From Streptomyces rubiginosohelvolus (GTDB lineage Bacteria; Actinomycetota; Actinomycetes; Streptomycetales; Streptomycetaceae): a stretch of 64,000 nucleotides of DNA. Both the position numbers and the translations under genes were made by a program. The stretch spans positions 62,001 to 126,000 of the forward strand of contig NZ_BMTW01000014.1 in NCBI RefSeq assembly GCF_014649875.1, read 5' to 3'. Shown here piece after piece: positions 34,147 through 42,000 of the stretch. The notes beneath the pieces are model-generated. The model did no database searches, was not told where the DNA came from, and worked only from the letters and a program-made list of their open reading frames with translations. Numbering within the stretch: the first letter of the stretch is position 1; every line of letters begins with the position of its first letter.

Positions 34147-35064
34147 GTGGGCTGGACGGTCCTCTACATCGCATTCGGTCTGGTGGCACTGTGGCTGCTC
34201 GGCGAGGTGCTGCTGCAGTACAAGGCACGACTGCGCTGGCGGCTGCTCGCCTTCGGCGGCTTTCTCGGCGTGGTGGTCGGGGTGCTGCTGGCCTCCGTCC
34301 CGGTCATCATCGTCGGGACGCTCGCCTTCGCCACCGGCCAGACCTTTGTGACGCTGTCCTTCCGGCGGGGCTTCTCCACCGGCTGGGCCATAGGCGGCAG
34401 CCCGGGGGAGAGCCGTCGGCGCAAGAGCGGCGGCGAGGGCGCGGCGGTGAAGGAACCGACGCTGCAGGTCTCGGACCTGGAGGTCGCGGAGCCGGACGCC
34501 CCCGCCGGATACGACCGGCCCCCGCCCGCACCGTCCGTCTACGCGACGGAGCCGCTCCCCGACGACACCGGCCAGTACGGCGTGTACGGGGACACCGGCT
34601 ACGACACGAACGGCCACGCCCACCAGGACCAGGGCCACGACGCCGACCCCTCGGCCCAGCCGCAGTACGCCGCGTACGACCCGTACACCGGCTACGGCCA
34701 GCCGCAGGCCCAGGACCCCTACGCCGGAACCTACGACTACGGCACCGGCGAACAGAGCTACGCCGCCTACTCCGACCCGTACATCGGCACCACCAACCAG
34801 GCCCCCTCCTACGGCTACGACGCCTACGGCAACGGCGACGGCTACGACAGCCAGGGCGGGCAGCAGAGCTACGCCGACCCCTACGCCCAGAGCTACGGCC
34901 AGGACACGTACGGCACGGGGGCGTACGCCACGGACACCCCGCCCGGCGGCGTCTGGGTCCCCCAGCAGCGCGACGCCGAGCAGTACCCCCCGATGCCACC
35001 GGAGCAGCCCACCGCGTACGGCAACGGCTACGACACCGGCCAGAACGAGCAGTACCGCTACTGA
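34147..35064 (+). CDS. Membrane protein with long Tyr/Gly/Gln-rich disordered tail
   Basis: A 305-residue protein of unknown function. The first ~85 residues hold two or three membrane helices (VLYIAFGLVALWLLGEVLL; LLAFGGFLGVVVGVLLASVPVIIVGTLAFATGQ). From about residue 105 on, the protein is low-complexity and rich in Tyr, Gly, Gln, Asp and Pro, with many Y-spaced units such as AYDPYTGYGQPQ and SYADPYAQSYGQ. Such aromatic-spaced tails resemble prion-like or phase-separating domains. GTG start with GAAGGAGGGGG upstream. It ends convergent to the CrtI-like gene. Confidence 0.8.
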   Translation: MGWTVLYIAFGLVALWLLGEVLLQYKARLRWRLLAFGGFLGVVVGVLLASVPVIIVGTLAFATGQTFVTLSFRRGFSTGWAIGGSPGESRRRKSGGEGAAVKEPTLQVSDLEVAEPDAPAGYDRPPPAPSVYATEPLPDDTGQYGVYGDTGYDTNGHAHQDQGHDADPSAQPQYAAYDPYTGYGQPQAQDPYAGTYDYGTGEQSYAAYSDPYIGTTNQAPSYGYDAYGNGDGYDSQGGQQSYADPYAQSYGQDTYGTGAYATDTPPGGVWVPQQRDAEQYPPMPPEQPTAYGNGYDTGQNEQYRY

Positions 35065-35074
35065 GCGCGCCCCT

Positions 35075-35093
35075 GCCGGGGCCGCGCCCCGGC
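35075..35093. terminator. Short hairpin between convergent genes
   Basis: GCCGGGGC and GCCCCGGC form an 8-bp stem with a 3-nt loop in the 40-bp gap between the two convergent stops. Likely a bidirectional terminator. Confidence 0.55.
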
Positions 35094-35104
35094 TGCCGGG
35101 CCGC

Positions 35105-36619
35105 TCAGCGGGAGCCGCGGAAGCCGTCGCCCTCCACCACGAGCCCGGCCACCAGCGTCCCCGACATCCCGGCGTGCGGGAGACCGCCGCCCGGATGCGC
35201 CCAGCCGCCCGCGAGATACAGCCCCGGCAGCCGGGTCAGGTTGCCCGGGTGCAGATACCCGCCGTCCGCCCCGGCCAGCGCGGGCGGCGGCACCGCACCG
35301 CCCTCGGCCCCCGTCTCCGCCTCGGTCTCCGCCGGCGTACGGATCTCCGTGTGCAGGATCCGCTCCCGCAGCCCGGGAACGGCCGCGCCCGCCCGCTCCA
35401 CCAGGACGTCCGCGAACCGCTGCCGCACCTCCGCGTCCCGCCAGTCGACCGGACCCTGCGGAGCCACCGTCGCGGTGAGCGTCACCGCCTCGTGCTCCGC
35501 GTCCGGGCGGGTCGCCGGATCGTCGGGGCGCAGCACCGTCACCGTGGGGTGGCCGGCGACCCGGCCCGCGAACACCGCCTCCTGCTCCGCCGCCCCCTGC
35601 GCGCTGTGCACCACGGTCCGGTGCACCGCGTCCGCCTCCCGGGCCCCGCGCAGCGACAGCAGCACCGTGAACCGGCCCGCCGCGCCCGCACCCGAGCTCG
35701 CCCGGACCGGCACATCGCCCGCGCCCCCCACCTGCTGACCCGGCACCAGACCCGGACGCGGCCGGACCCCGAGCACCACCCGGTCGGCCTCGGCCACCTC
35801 GCCGCCCGCCAGCTCCACGCCCGCCGCCCGGCCGTCCTTCTCGACGACCCGGACCACCTCGGCCCCGAAGACGAACTCCACCCGGCGGGCCACGCACCGC
35901 TCGTACACCGCGCGGGCCAGCTCCCGCATCCCGCCCATCACGTACCAGCTGCCGAAGGTCTGCTCCATGTACGGCAGCAGCGCGGCGCTCGCGGGGGCGG
36001 TGCGCGGGTCGAGGCCGTGGGCGAGCGCATACCCGTCGAGCAGGGCCGCCAGGCGCGGGTCCGCCAGCTCCCACGCGCCGATCTCCGCGACCGTGGCCGC
36101 CTGCCGGGCCGGGCGCAGCAGCCGCCGCTGCCGCACCGCCGGATACGGATCGCGCCCCAGCACCTGGTGGTCCGCGCGCAGCGGCTCCTCCAGCAGCGGC
36201 CGCCGGGAGCGGTCCCAGGCGTCCCGGGCCCGGTCCATGAAGTCGCTCCAGCGCGCCCCGGAACCCGCGCCCAGCGCCCCGTCCAGAGCGGCGGCCACCC
36301 CGGCCCGGGAGGCGTTGGGCAGGGACACCGCGGTGCCGTCCGCGAAGAGATGGCGGCTCGCCGGATCGACCTGGGCCAGCGTCACGGACTGCTCCAGCGA
36401 CTCCTTGCCGGTCTTCACGAAGAGGTCCCGCTGGACGGCGGGCAGGTGCAGCAGCCCCGGCCCGGTGTCGAAGACGAAGCCCTCGTGCTCATGGCGGCCG
36501 AGCGAGCCGCCGTAGCTCGCGGACCGCTCGTAGACCGTCACCTTCTCGCCCGCGACGGCCAGCCGGGCGGCCGCCGCCATCGCGCCCGTCCCGGCGCCGA
36601 TCACCGCAATGCGTGCCAT
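35105..36619 (-). CDS. CrtI/phytoene-desaturase-like FAD oxidoreductase
   Basis: A 504-residue amine-oxidase-fold flavoprotein. The N-terminus MARIAVIGAGTGAMAAAARLAVAG is the FAD-binding Rossmann motif, followed by VTVYERSASYGGSLGRH. A CrtI-like middle (FDTGPGLLHLP, MGGMRELARAVYERC) and the C-terminal GGYLHPGNLTRLPGLYLAGGWAHPGGGLPHAGMSG match carotenoid desaturase-type enzymes. No other carotenoid genes are adjacent, so the substrate is uncertain. The ATG at 36619 fits the motif position. It is downstream of the DUF4126 gene on the same strand, overlapping no other gene. Confidence 0.85.
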   Translation of the reverse strand: MARIAVIGAGTGAMAAAARLAVAGEKVTVYERSASYGGSLGRHEHEGFVFDTGPGLLHLPAVQRDLFVKTGKESLEQSVTLAQVDPASRHLFADGTAVSLPNASRAGVAAALDGALGAGSGARWSDFMDRARDAWDRSRRPLLEEPLRADHQVLGRDPYPAVRQRRLLRPARQAATVAEIGAWELADPRLAALLDGYALAHGLDPRTAPASAALLPYMEQTFGSWYVMGGMRELARAVYERCVARRVEFVFGAEVVRVVEKDGRAAGVELAGGEVAEADRVVLGVRPRPGLVPGQQVGGAGDVPVRASSGAGAAGRFTVLLSLRGAREADAVHRTVVHSAQGAAEQEAVFAGRVAGHPTVTVLRPDDPATRPDAEHEAVTLTATVAPQGPVDWRDAEVRQRFADVLVERAGAAVPGLRERILHTEIRTPAETEAETGAEGGAVPPPALAGADGGYLHPGNLTRLPGLYLAGGWAHPGGGLPHAGMSGTLVAGLVVEGDGFRGSR

Positions 36620-36650
36620 GCCGGTGACTTTATCGACCGGCGCCGACAGC

Positions 36651-37268
36651 TCAGCCGGGAGGCCAGTGCCCACCCGTCCCGGCCAGCCGTTTCTCCTCGC
36701 GCCGCTGGGCCCGGCGGCGCAGGAAGCGGCGGATCCGGGAGGCCAGGAAGAACACGGTGACGATCCCGAGCACCAGCAGCACGGCCGCGATCACAGCGGC
36801 GGCGATCGGATTGAATATCGCGAAGGTGATGACCCCCGCGACCCCGAGGTCCTCGGCGATGCTCATCCCGACGTTGCTGAAGGGCTCCGGGGAGGTGTTG
36901 ACGGCCATCCGCGTACCGGCCTTCACCAGATGGCTCATCAGCGCCGTGGACCCGCCGATCGCCCCGGCCGCCAGCTCCGGCAGCGATCCGCTCTCCCCGG
37001 CCAGCAGCGCGGCCACCACCGCCCCGGCGACCGGCCGGATCACGGTGTGCGCGGTGTCCCAGACCGAGTCCACGTAGGGGATCTTGTCCGCGATCGCCTC
37101 GCAGAGGAACAGCACACCGGCCACGATCAGGACGTCGGTGCGCTGGAGTGCGGCGGGCACCTCGTCGGAGACGCCGGTCGCGCCGAACAGGCCGAGCAGC
37201 AGGACCACCGCGTACGCGTTGACCCCGCTCGCCCAGCCGCTGGTGAACACGAGAGGGATGACAGACAC
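36651..37268 (-). CDS. DUF4126 family membrane protein
   Basis: A polytopic membrane protein of about 205 residues with four or five hydrophobic helices (VIPLVFTSGWASGVNAYAVVLLLGLFG; LAAGAIGGSTALMSHLVKAG; GVITFAIFNPIAAAVIAAVLLVLGIVTVFFLASRI). It ends in a basic RRRAQRREEK tail. The pattern is that of DUF4126; function unknown. I use the GTG at 37268 because hydrophobic conserved sequence begins there and a TACGAT box ends 7 nt upstream; the frame remains open farther upstream. It lies 31 bp upstream of the CrtI-like gene and may form an operon with it. Confidence 0.75.
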   Translation of the reverse strand: MSVIPLVFTSGWASGVNAYAVVLLLGLFGATGVSDEVPAALQRTDVLIVAGVLFLCEAIADKIPYVDSVWDTAHTVIRPVAGAVVAALLAGESGSLPELAAGAIGGSTALMSHLVKAGTRMAVNTSPEPFSNVGMSIAEDLGVAGVITFAIFNPIAAAVIAAVLLVLGIVTVFFLASRIRRFLRRRAQRREEKRLAGTGGHWPPG

Positions 37269-37323
37269 GCAGGCGATCGTAACGACCCCCTGCCGGAGCC
37301 GGGTGAGGTCGCGGGCGCAGCCC

Positions 37324-37339
37324 TGAGTATCCGTACCTA
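37324..37339. promoter_or_regulatory. Imperfect MacR-like palindrome
   Basis: TGAGTATCCGTACCTA matches the recalled MacR consensus TGAGTACnnGTACTCA at 11 of 14 informative positions. A further perfect half site TGAGTAC starts at 37350. Both lie 56-90 bp upstream of the DUF4126 membrane protein start, a fitting target class for MacR. Confidence 0.4.
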
Positions 37340-37541
37340 GGCGCACAGATGAGTACCTGCGCGGATAGGCCCCGACCTGCGGGGACGGCAGAGTGATGAC
37401 CACGGAAGGGGCGCTGCGCCAGGACCGCCGGCACGGGGCGGCGGAACGGTGCGGTTCCCCCGACGCAACGGGGGTGCGCGACGGAGCCCGGGGGCCACGG
37501 GGGACATACGGGGTCACGGGGAACGGGTTTCCGGATGCACG

Positions 37542-37599
37542 GAAGACGCCGGTCCGATGATGTTCGCGGGGGATGCGAACCTCATCGGCCGGCGTCTTC
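37542..37599. terminator. Long hairpin terminator downstream of the TetR gene
   Basis: Three paired segments (37542-37552 with 37589-37599; 37554-37560 with 37582-37588; 37562-37567 with 37575-37580) make a 24-bp stem with a single mismatch. It begins 34 bp after the tetR stop on the minus strand; on the plus strand it is followed by CTTT. Confidence 0.8.
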
Positions 37600-37632
37600 G
37601 GCTTTCCCGGCGCCTTCGCGGGAGTTGCGGCC

Positions 37633-38244
37633 TCAGTGCCCGCTGACCCGCCCGTGCAGCAGCAGGGACAGCGCCGAGTGGACCTCGTCGATCGAGCGCT
37701 CCGGCTGGAACGCCTGCCAGTCCAGCGCCGCCACCAGCACCATCCCGACCAGCGCGGCCGCCGTCAGCGGGATGTCGATCTCCTCGCTCAGCTCACCGCT
37801 GCGCACCGCGTCGCGCAGGACGCCCTCGACGACCGCCACGGCCTCCTGACGCACCACCAGCAGCGTGGACTGCCAGGCGCGGTTGGTGCGCCAGAGCTCG
37901 GCCACGTACAGCTGGGTGAAGGCCGGGTAGCGGTCGATGAAGGCGAGCCCGGCCCGGATCATCGCGTCCAGCGCCTCGACCCGGGTGCCGCCCCGCTCCT
38001 CGGACTCCTCGGCGGCGGCCCGCAGCGAGGCGGTGAGCAGTCCCACGCCGTGCCGGAGCAGCTCCTCGAACAGCTCGGTCTTGCTCTTGAAGTTGTAATA
38101 GACCGTGCCCTTGGCGACCCCGGCCCGCTCGGCGATCTCGTCGACCGTGGTCGCCGAGAAGCCCTTCTCGGCGATGAGCGTCACCGCCGCCTCGTAGAGC
38201 CTCTGCCGGGTGGCCTGGCGGCGCGTGGTGCCACTGCTTTCCAT
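37633..38244 (-). CDS. TetR-family transcriptional regulator
   Basis: A 203-residue repressor. The N-terminal helix-turn-helix (RQRLYEAAVTLIAEKGFSATTVDEIAERAGVAKGTVYYNFKSKTELFEELL) is complete, and the rest is an all-helical ligand-binding domain. The ATG at 38244 is preferred; the frame upstream overlaps the permease. It is the third gene after the ABC ATPase and YhgE/Pip genes and probably controls them through the 26-bp palindrome at 41214-41239. The ligand is unknown; substrates or toxic compounds moved by the transporter are likely. Confidence 0.92.
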   Translation of the reverse strand: MESSGTTRRQATRQRLYEAAVTLIAEKGFSATTVDEIAERAGVAKGTVYYNFKSKTELFEELLRHGVGLLTASLRAAAEESEERGGTRVEALDAMIRAGLAFIDRYPAFTQLYVAELWRTNRAWQSTLLVVRQEAVAVVEGVLRDAVRSGELSEEIDIPLTAAALVGMVLVAALDWQAFQPERSIDEVHSALSLLLHGRVSGH

Positions 38245-38297
38245 GGGGCCGATTCTTCCAGGCCCGGGCGAACCCGGGGACGCGACCGCGGGCGCGC

Positions 38298-40385
38298 TCA
38301 CAGGCTCAGCTCCGGGTGCAGCCGGCTCAGGCTCCACACCTGCTTGCGGCGGGCGGTGAACGCGGTCAGGGCGAGCGCGCCGACCGTGAAGGCAGCCAGC
38401 ACCGCGCAGCCCAGCCAGACCGGGGTGAGCGGACCGCCCGTGATCAGCCTGCGCAGCCCCTCGACGACGTACGTCATGGGGAGGTAAGGGTGGATCGCGC
38501 CGAAGAATCCGGGGCTCGTCTGGACGGGGTAGGTGCCCCCGGCCGAGGTCAGCTGGAGCATCAGCACCACCAGCACCAGGATCCGCCCGGCCGCCCCGAA
38601 GCAGGCGTTCAGCCACTGCACGATCGCGGCGAAGCAGCAGGTCACCAGGGCCAGGAAGCCGATCGTTCCGGCCGCGTGGGCCATCTGGAGACCGAGGCCC
38701 CAGTGGAGGACGGCCATCAGGGCGCCGACCTGGGCCGTACCGATGGCGGCGACCGGGAGCCAGCCGGCGAACGCGATCCGCCACGAGGAGGCCCCGGCGG
38801 CGAGCGCCCGCCGGTTCATCGGCTGGATCAGCATGTACGCCACCATCGCGCCGACCCACAGGGACAGCGGGATGAAGTACGGGGCGAAGCCGGTGCCGTA
38901 GTTGGGGGCCTCGTGCAGCGACTTGGAGGCCAGCTGGACGGGGTCGGCCATGACGTCGGTCCGCGCGTCGCGGTCCTTCTTGTCGTAGTCCGGGATCTTC
39001 TCCACGCCGTCGTTGAGGCCCTGCGCCAGCTCGGCCGAGCCGTCGCCGAGCCGGAAGAGCCCGCCGTCCAGGTTCTCCGCGCCGGTCTTCAGCTTGCCGA
39101 CGCCGGTGTCCAGGTTGCTGGAGCCGGTCTGCGCGGTGCCGAGGCCCGTGTGCAGCGCCTGCGCGCCCTTGGCGACCTTCTTGGCCCCGGAGTTGAGCTC
39201 GTTGACCTTGCCCACGGCCGTCGCCAGGTCGTCGTCGAGCGTCGGGGCGCGCTTGGCGAGCGCCTCGGCCTGCTTCTGGAAGGTGGCCAGCTGGTTGCTC
39301 AGCTTCTTCAGATCGCCGTTCTGATTGGCGACCAGGGTGTTCACATCGGCGGCGATCTTCGCGGCGTCCTCGGCCGCGGCCTCGGCGCGCTCCAGCGGCG
39401 GGCAGGCCGTGGCGTCGGGCTCCTCGGCCTCCTCGCACTGGGTCCGGTGGATCTCGGCCAGCTCGTCGGCGGCCTTCCTGGCGCCGGACGCCGCGGCGGG
39501 CGCGGACTTCACCAGCACGTCGAGGTTGTGCCGTACGGCGCCCGAGGTGTCGGCGACCAGCCGGGCGGTGTCCTGGATGGACTTCCCGTTGTCCTTGAAG
39601 AACGGGCGTACGTCACCGGCGATCCCGTTGACCTTGTCGGCCAGGACCTGGGTGCCTCCGGCGACCTGCTGGGACCCGGTCGCGAGGTCGCGCGAGCCCT
39701 GGTTCAGCTTCACGATCCCGTCGGAGAGCTTCTTGCTGCCCGCCTTGGAGTCCTTGAGGCCGTCCGCGAGGTCCTTGGAGCCCTGCTTGGCCTTCGAGAT
39801 GCCGCCCTTGAGGTCGTCGGCGCCCTTGGCCGCCTCGGCGGTCTTGTCGTGCAGATCGGAGAAGTTGATGAAGATGCGGTCCAGGAAACCCCGGGAGGCG
39901 TTCGTGGAGGCGGCGTTGCGCACCTCGCCGAAGACCGTCTTCGAGATCTGCCCGACGATGTAGTTGTTGGCGTCGTTCGTCCGCACCTGGAGCGCGCCGG
40001 TCTCGGGGGAGTCCCCGCCGCTGGACGCGATCTTCTCGCTGAAGTCCGACGGCATCGTCAGCGAGAGGTAGTACGTGCCCTCCTCGACGCCCTTCTCGGC
40101 CTCGGCGGAGCCGACCTCGTGCCAGGCGAAGACCTTGGAGTCGAGCAGCTTCTCACTGATCTCGTCCCCGGCGGTGATCCGCTTGCCGCCGCTGGAGGCC
40201 CCCTTGTCGTTGTTGACGAGGGCGACGGGCAGCTTGTCGAGCTTGCCGTACGGGTCCCAGAACGAGCACAGGTACAGGGCGCCGTAGAGCAGCGGCAGGA
40301 GCAGCAGGGCGACGAGCGCGGCGGCCGGCAGCTTGCCCCGGCCGAACCGCTTCAGCTCAAGCGCGGCGAGCTTCGGCGAACGCAT
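38298..40385 (-). CDS. YhgE/Pip-family ABC-2-type membrane protein
   Basis: A 695-residue membrane protein of the YhgE/Pip (phage infection protein) family. One N-terminal helix (AALVALLLLPLLYGALYL) is followed by a very large extracytoplasmic part (about 45-470) rich in repeats of the type GxxxLxxGxxxLxxGxxxA (for example GGISKAKQGSKDLADGLKD and NQGSRDLATGSQQVAGG). Five C-terminal helices form an ABC-2 permease-like unit. The family includes type VII secretion-linked EsaA and drug exporters. Its start overlaps the end of the ATPase gene by 29 bp, supporting one complex. Confidence 0.9.
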   Translation of the reverse strand: MRSPKLAALELKRFGRGKLPAAALVALLLLPLLYGALYLCSFWDPYGKLDKLPVALVNNDKGASSGGKRITAGDEISEKLLDSKVFAWHEVGSAEAEKGVEEGTYYLSLTMPSDFSEKIASSGGDSPETGALQVRTNDANNYIVGQISKTVFGEVRNAASTNASRGFLDRIFINFSDLHDKTAEAAKGADDLKGGISKAKQGSKDLADGLKDSKAGSKKLSDGIVKLNQGSRDLATGSQQVAGGTQVLADKVNGIAGDVRPFFKDNGKSIQDTARLVADTSGAVRHNLDVLVKSAPAAASGARKAADELAEIHRTQCEEAEEPDATACPPLERAEAAAEDAAKIAADVNTLVANQNGDLKKLSNQLATFQKQAEALAKRAPTLDDDLATAVGKVNELNSGAKKVAKGAQALHTGLGTAQTGSSNLDTGVGKLKTGAENLDGGLFRLGDGSAELAQGLNDGVEKIPDYDKKDRDARTDVMADPVQLASKSLHEAPNYGTGFAPYFIPLSLWVGAMVAYMLIQPMNRRALAAGASSWRIAFAGWLPVAAIGTAQVGALMAVLHWGLGLQMAHAAGTIGFLALVTCCFAAIVQWLNACFGAAGRILVLVVLMLQLTSAGGTYPVQTSPGFFGAIHPYLPMTYVVEGLRRLITGGPLTPVWLGCAVLAAFTVGALALTAFTARRKQVWSLSRLHPELSL

Positions 40386-41202
40386 CGGCCGTCTCCTCTT
40401 CGGTGGTGGGTCCCTCGGCGGCGGGCTCTTCGGTGGCCGGTTCTCGGACGCCGGCTTCGTCGTCGGCCGGTGCGGTGGCCGGTTCTTCGGCGCCGGCCTC
40501 TCCGCCGGCCGGTGCGGTGCGCACGACCTGGGTGTTCCCGGGGGCCTCGCTGCACACGGCGAGCACCGTCGTCCCGGCGTCGGCCACGGAGCGCAGCAGC
40601 GCCCAGGCCTGCTCGCGTTCGGCGTCCGAGAGCTTGAGGTCGGTGTCGTCGACGGCCAGCAGCCGGGGCCTGCCGATCAGCGCCAGCGCGACGGACAGCC
40701 GCAGCGCCTCAAGACGCTCCAGGTCGCGTACGGAGGTGCGCCCCGACTTCGGCAGGGTGGCGGGGTCGAACCCCGCGGCCTCCAGGGCCTCGTCCACCCG
40801 GGCCTCGGCGGCGGCCCGGCGCTCGGTGCGCGGGCGCAGCAGGGCGCGCAGGGGGGAGCCGTAGCGGCCCTGGAGCAGGGCGCGTTCGCCCAGGTGCTCG
40901 GCGACGGTGAAGGCGGGGTCCAGCTCACTGACGCCCGGCACCGGACCCAGGGCGGCGATCCTGCGGACCGCGGCGGCCTGCTTCGGCAGGTGCAGCCCGC
41001 CGGTCTCCGCACGGCCCTCCGTGGTGCGCATCCGGCCGGTCAGGGCGAGCAGCAGGCAGGTGCGGCCCGACCCCGACGGGCCCTCGATGGCCACCAGTTC
41101 CCCCGGCTCGGCACTGAACGTCACGTTCCGGAAGACCCTGCCGCGCGGTCCTTCCAGTCCGAAGTCCTCGGCGCTCACAGCCGCGCCGTGCGGGCTCTCC
41201 AC
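40357..41202 (-). CDS. Degenerate ABC-type ATP-binding protein
   Basis: A 281-residue ABC ATPase-like partner of the YhgE/Pip protein. The Walker A reads GPSGSGRTC, with Arg in place of the catalytic Lys. The usual LSGGQ signature is replaced by a VRDLERLEALRLSVALAL segment. Walker B is LLAVDD, with Asp where the catalytic Glu should be, and the H-loop His is not evident. The last 50 residues are an acidic repeat (EEPATAPADDEAG... EEPAAEGPTTEE). GTG at 41202 after GGGGAGGG; the open frame upstream contains the operator. Hydrolysis is doubtful from these changes. Confidence 0.85.
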   Translation of the reverse strand: MESPHGAAVSAEDFGLEGPRGRVFRNVTFSAEPGELVAIEGPSGSGRTCLLLALTGRMRTTEGRAETGGLHLPKQAAAVRRIAALGPVPGVSELDPAFTVAEHLGERALLQGRYGSPLRALLRPRTERRAAAEARVDEALEAAGFDPATLPKSGRTSVRDLERLEALRLSVALALIGRPRLLAVDDTDLKLSDAEREQAWALLRSVADAGTTVLAVCSEAPGNTQVVRTAPAGGEAGAEEPATAPADDEAGVREPATEEPAAEGPTTEEETADAFAEARRA

Positions 41203-41213
41203 AGACCCTCCCC

Positions 41214-41239
41214 TTTTGAACTGACCAGTCAGTTCAAAA
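41214..41239. promoter_or_regulatory. 26-bp palindromic TetR operator upstream of the ABC operon
   Basis: TTTTGAACTGAC, two bases (CA), then GTCAGTTCAAAA form a perfect 12-bp-arm palindrome at 41214-41239, just before the ribosome site of the ATPase gene. Size and symmetry fit a TetR dimer site; the TetR gene is the last gene of this operon. Confidence 0.8.
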
Positions 41240-41367
41240 GGTAGCCCGAGCATGCGCCCGAAAGCAAAGTCGCTGCTCAAAGCGGGTACACGGCCGATTG
41301 TCAGTGGTGGCCGCCACCATGGACACAGACGGCCACGGAGCCGTCACACGACGACAGGAGGTTCGTC

Positions 41368-41895
41368 ATGGCCAGCTCGTCCGCAGCAGCCGCACCGCGG
41401 CGCCGCGCAGTCAGCCCTGCCCCCTCACTGACCGGCGCCTCCAGCGATGTCCATCCCGTGCTGCGCCGGGCCTCGGCGCCGCCGGCCGCACTCGACCTGC
41501 TCGCCAAGGCCCGTTCCGGCCTCGACGAGGCCGCCGGGCTCCCCGAGCCCAACGAGCGGTACGCCACCGCCCACCTCGCCGCCCTGCGCACCGCGGCGGC
41601 CGTGCTGGCCGCCCGCGGCCGCCCCGAGACGAACAAGCGCCACCGCGACCGCATCCGCAGCGCCTGGGAAGTCCTCCCGGAGATAGCTCCCGAACTGACC
41701 GAGTGGAGCGACCTCTTCGCCTCCGGCGCCGAGCGCCGGGCCCGTGCCGAGGCGGGCATGCCGGGAGCAGCGAGCGGACGCGACGCCGACGACCTGCTGC
41801 GCGACGCGGCCATGTTCCTGCGCCTGGTGGAACGGCTCCTCGTGCTCCAGCCGGTCCTCCCGCAACCCCGGCAGGAGTCGCCGGGCGGCGGGTGA
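41368..41895 (+). CDS. SAV_6107-family HEPN-domain protein
   Basis: A 175-residue all-helical protein. After a disordered N-terminus (1-35) the HEPN domain contains the R-x4-H ribonuclease signature as R64-YATA-H69 (NERYATAHLAALRTAAAVLAARG). The family (SAV_6107) is conserved in actinobacteria, but no substrate is known to me. ATG at 41368 with ACAGGAGG about 6 nt upstream. The neighbouring methyltransferase gene starts 105 bp later; no nucleotidyltransferase partner gene, as in classical HEPN-MNT pairs, is adjacent. Confidence 0.82.
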   Translation: MASSSAAAAPRRRAVSPAPSLTGASSDVHPVLRRASAPPAALDLLAKARSGLDEAAGLPEPNERYATAHLAALRTAAAVLAARGRPETNKRHRDRIRSAWEVLPEIAPELTEWSDLFASGAERRARAEAGMPGAASGRDADDLLRDAAMFLRLVERLLVLQPVLPQPRQESPGGG

Positions 41896-42000
41896 CCTCG
41901 ACGGCGGGGCGAGGCAATAGGGTGGTGACCACTCACATCGCCACCCGCACTGTTCACGCTCCGCCGTCCCCGGCGGCATCGTGCCGAGGAGACATCTGCC

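Larger units (their letters stand above)
37269..37632. other. Intergenic region: promoter of DUF4126 gene, MacR-like site, TetR-gene terminator
   Basis: This 364-bp region holds the TACGAT -10 candidate (37276-37281, minus strand), two TGAGTA half sites at 37324 and 37350, a G-rich middle without a convincing gene, and a long hairpin at 37542-37599. A 54-codon reading frame on the plus strand (37396-37560) has no ribosome site and I do not accept it as a gene. Confidence 0.6.

Noticed and set aside
37396..37560. A 54-codon plus-strand frame ending in the hairpin downstream of the TetR gene
   Set aside because: There is no ribosome site or promoter, the translation is Gly/Arg-rich as expected for a chance frame in GC-rich DNA, and the hairpin is already explained as the TetR gene terminator.
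40424..40512. Short tandem DNA repeats that could look like a CRISPR or satellite
   Set aside because: They are the coding sequence of an acidic Glu-Pro-Ala repeat tail of the ABC ATPase; repeats are irregular and there are no unique spacers.
40357..41202. Pseudogene status for the ABC ATPase with altered Walker motifs
   Set aside because: The frame is intact, has a good ribosome site, a conserved operator and overlap with the permease; the motif changes look like family features, not decay.
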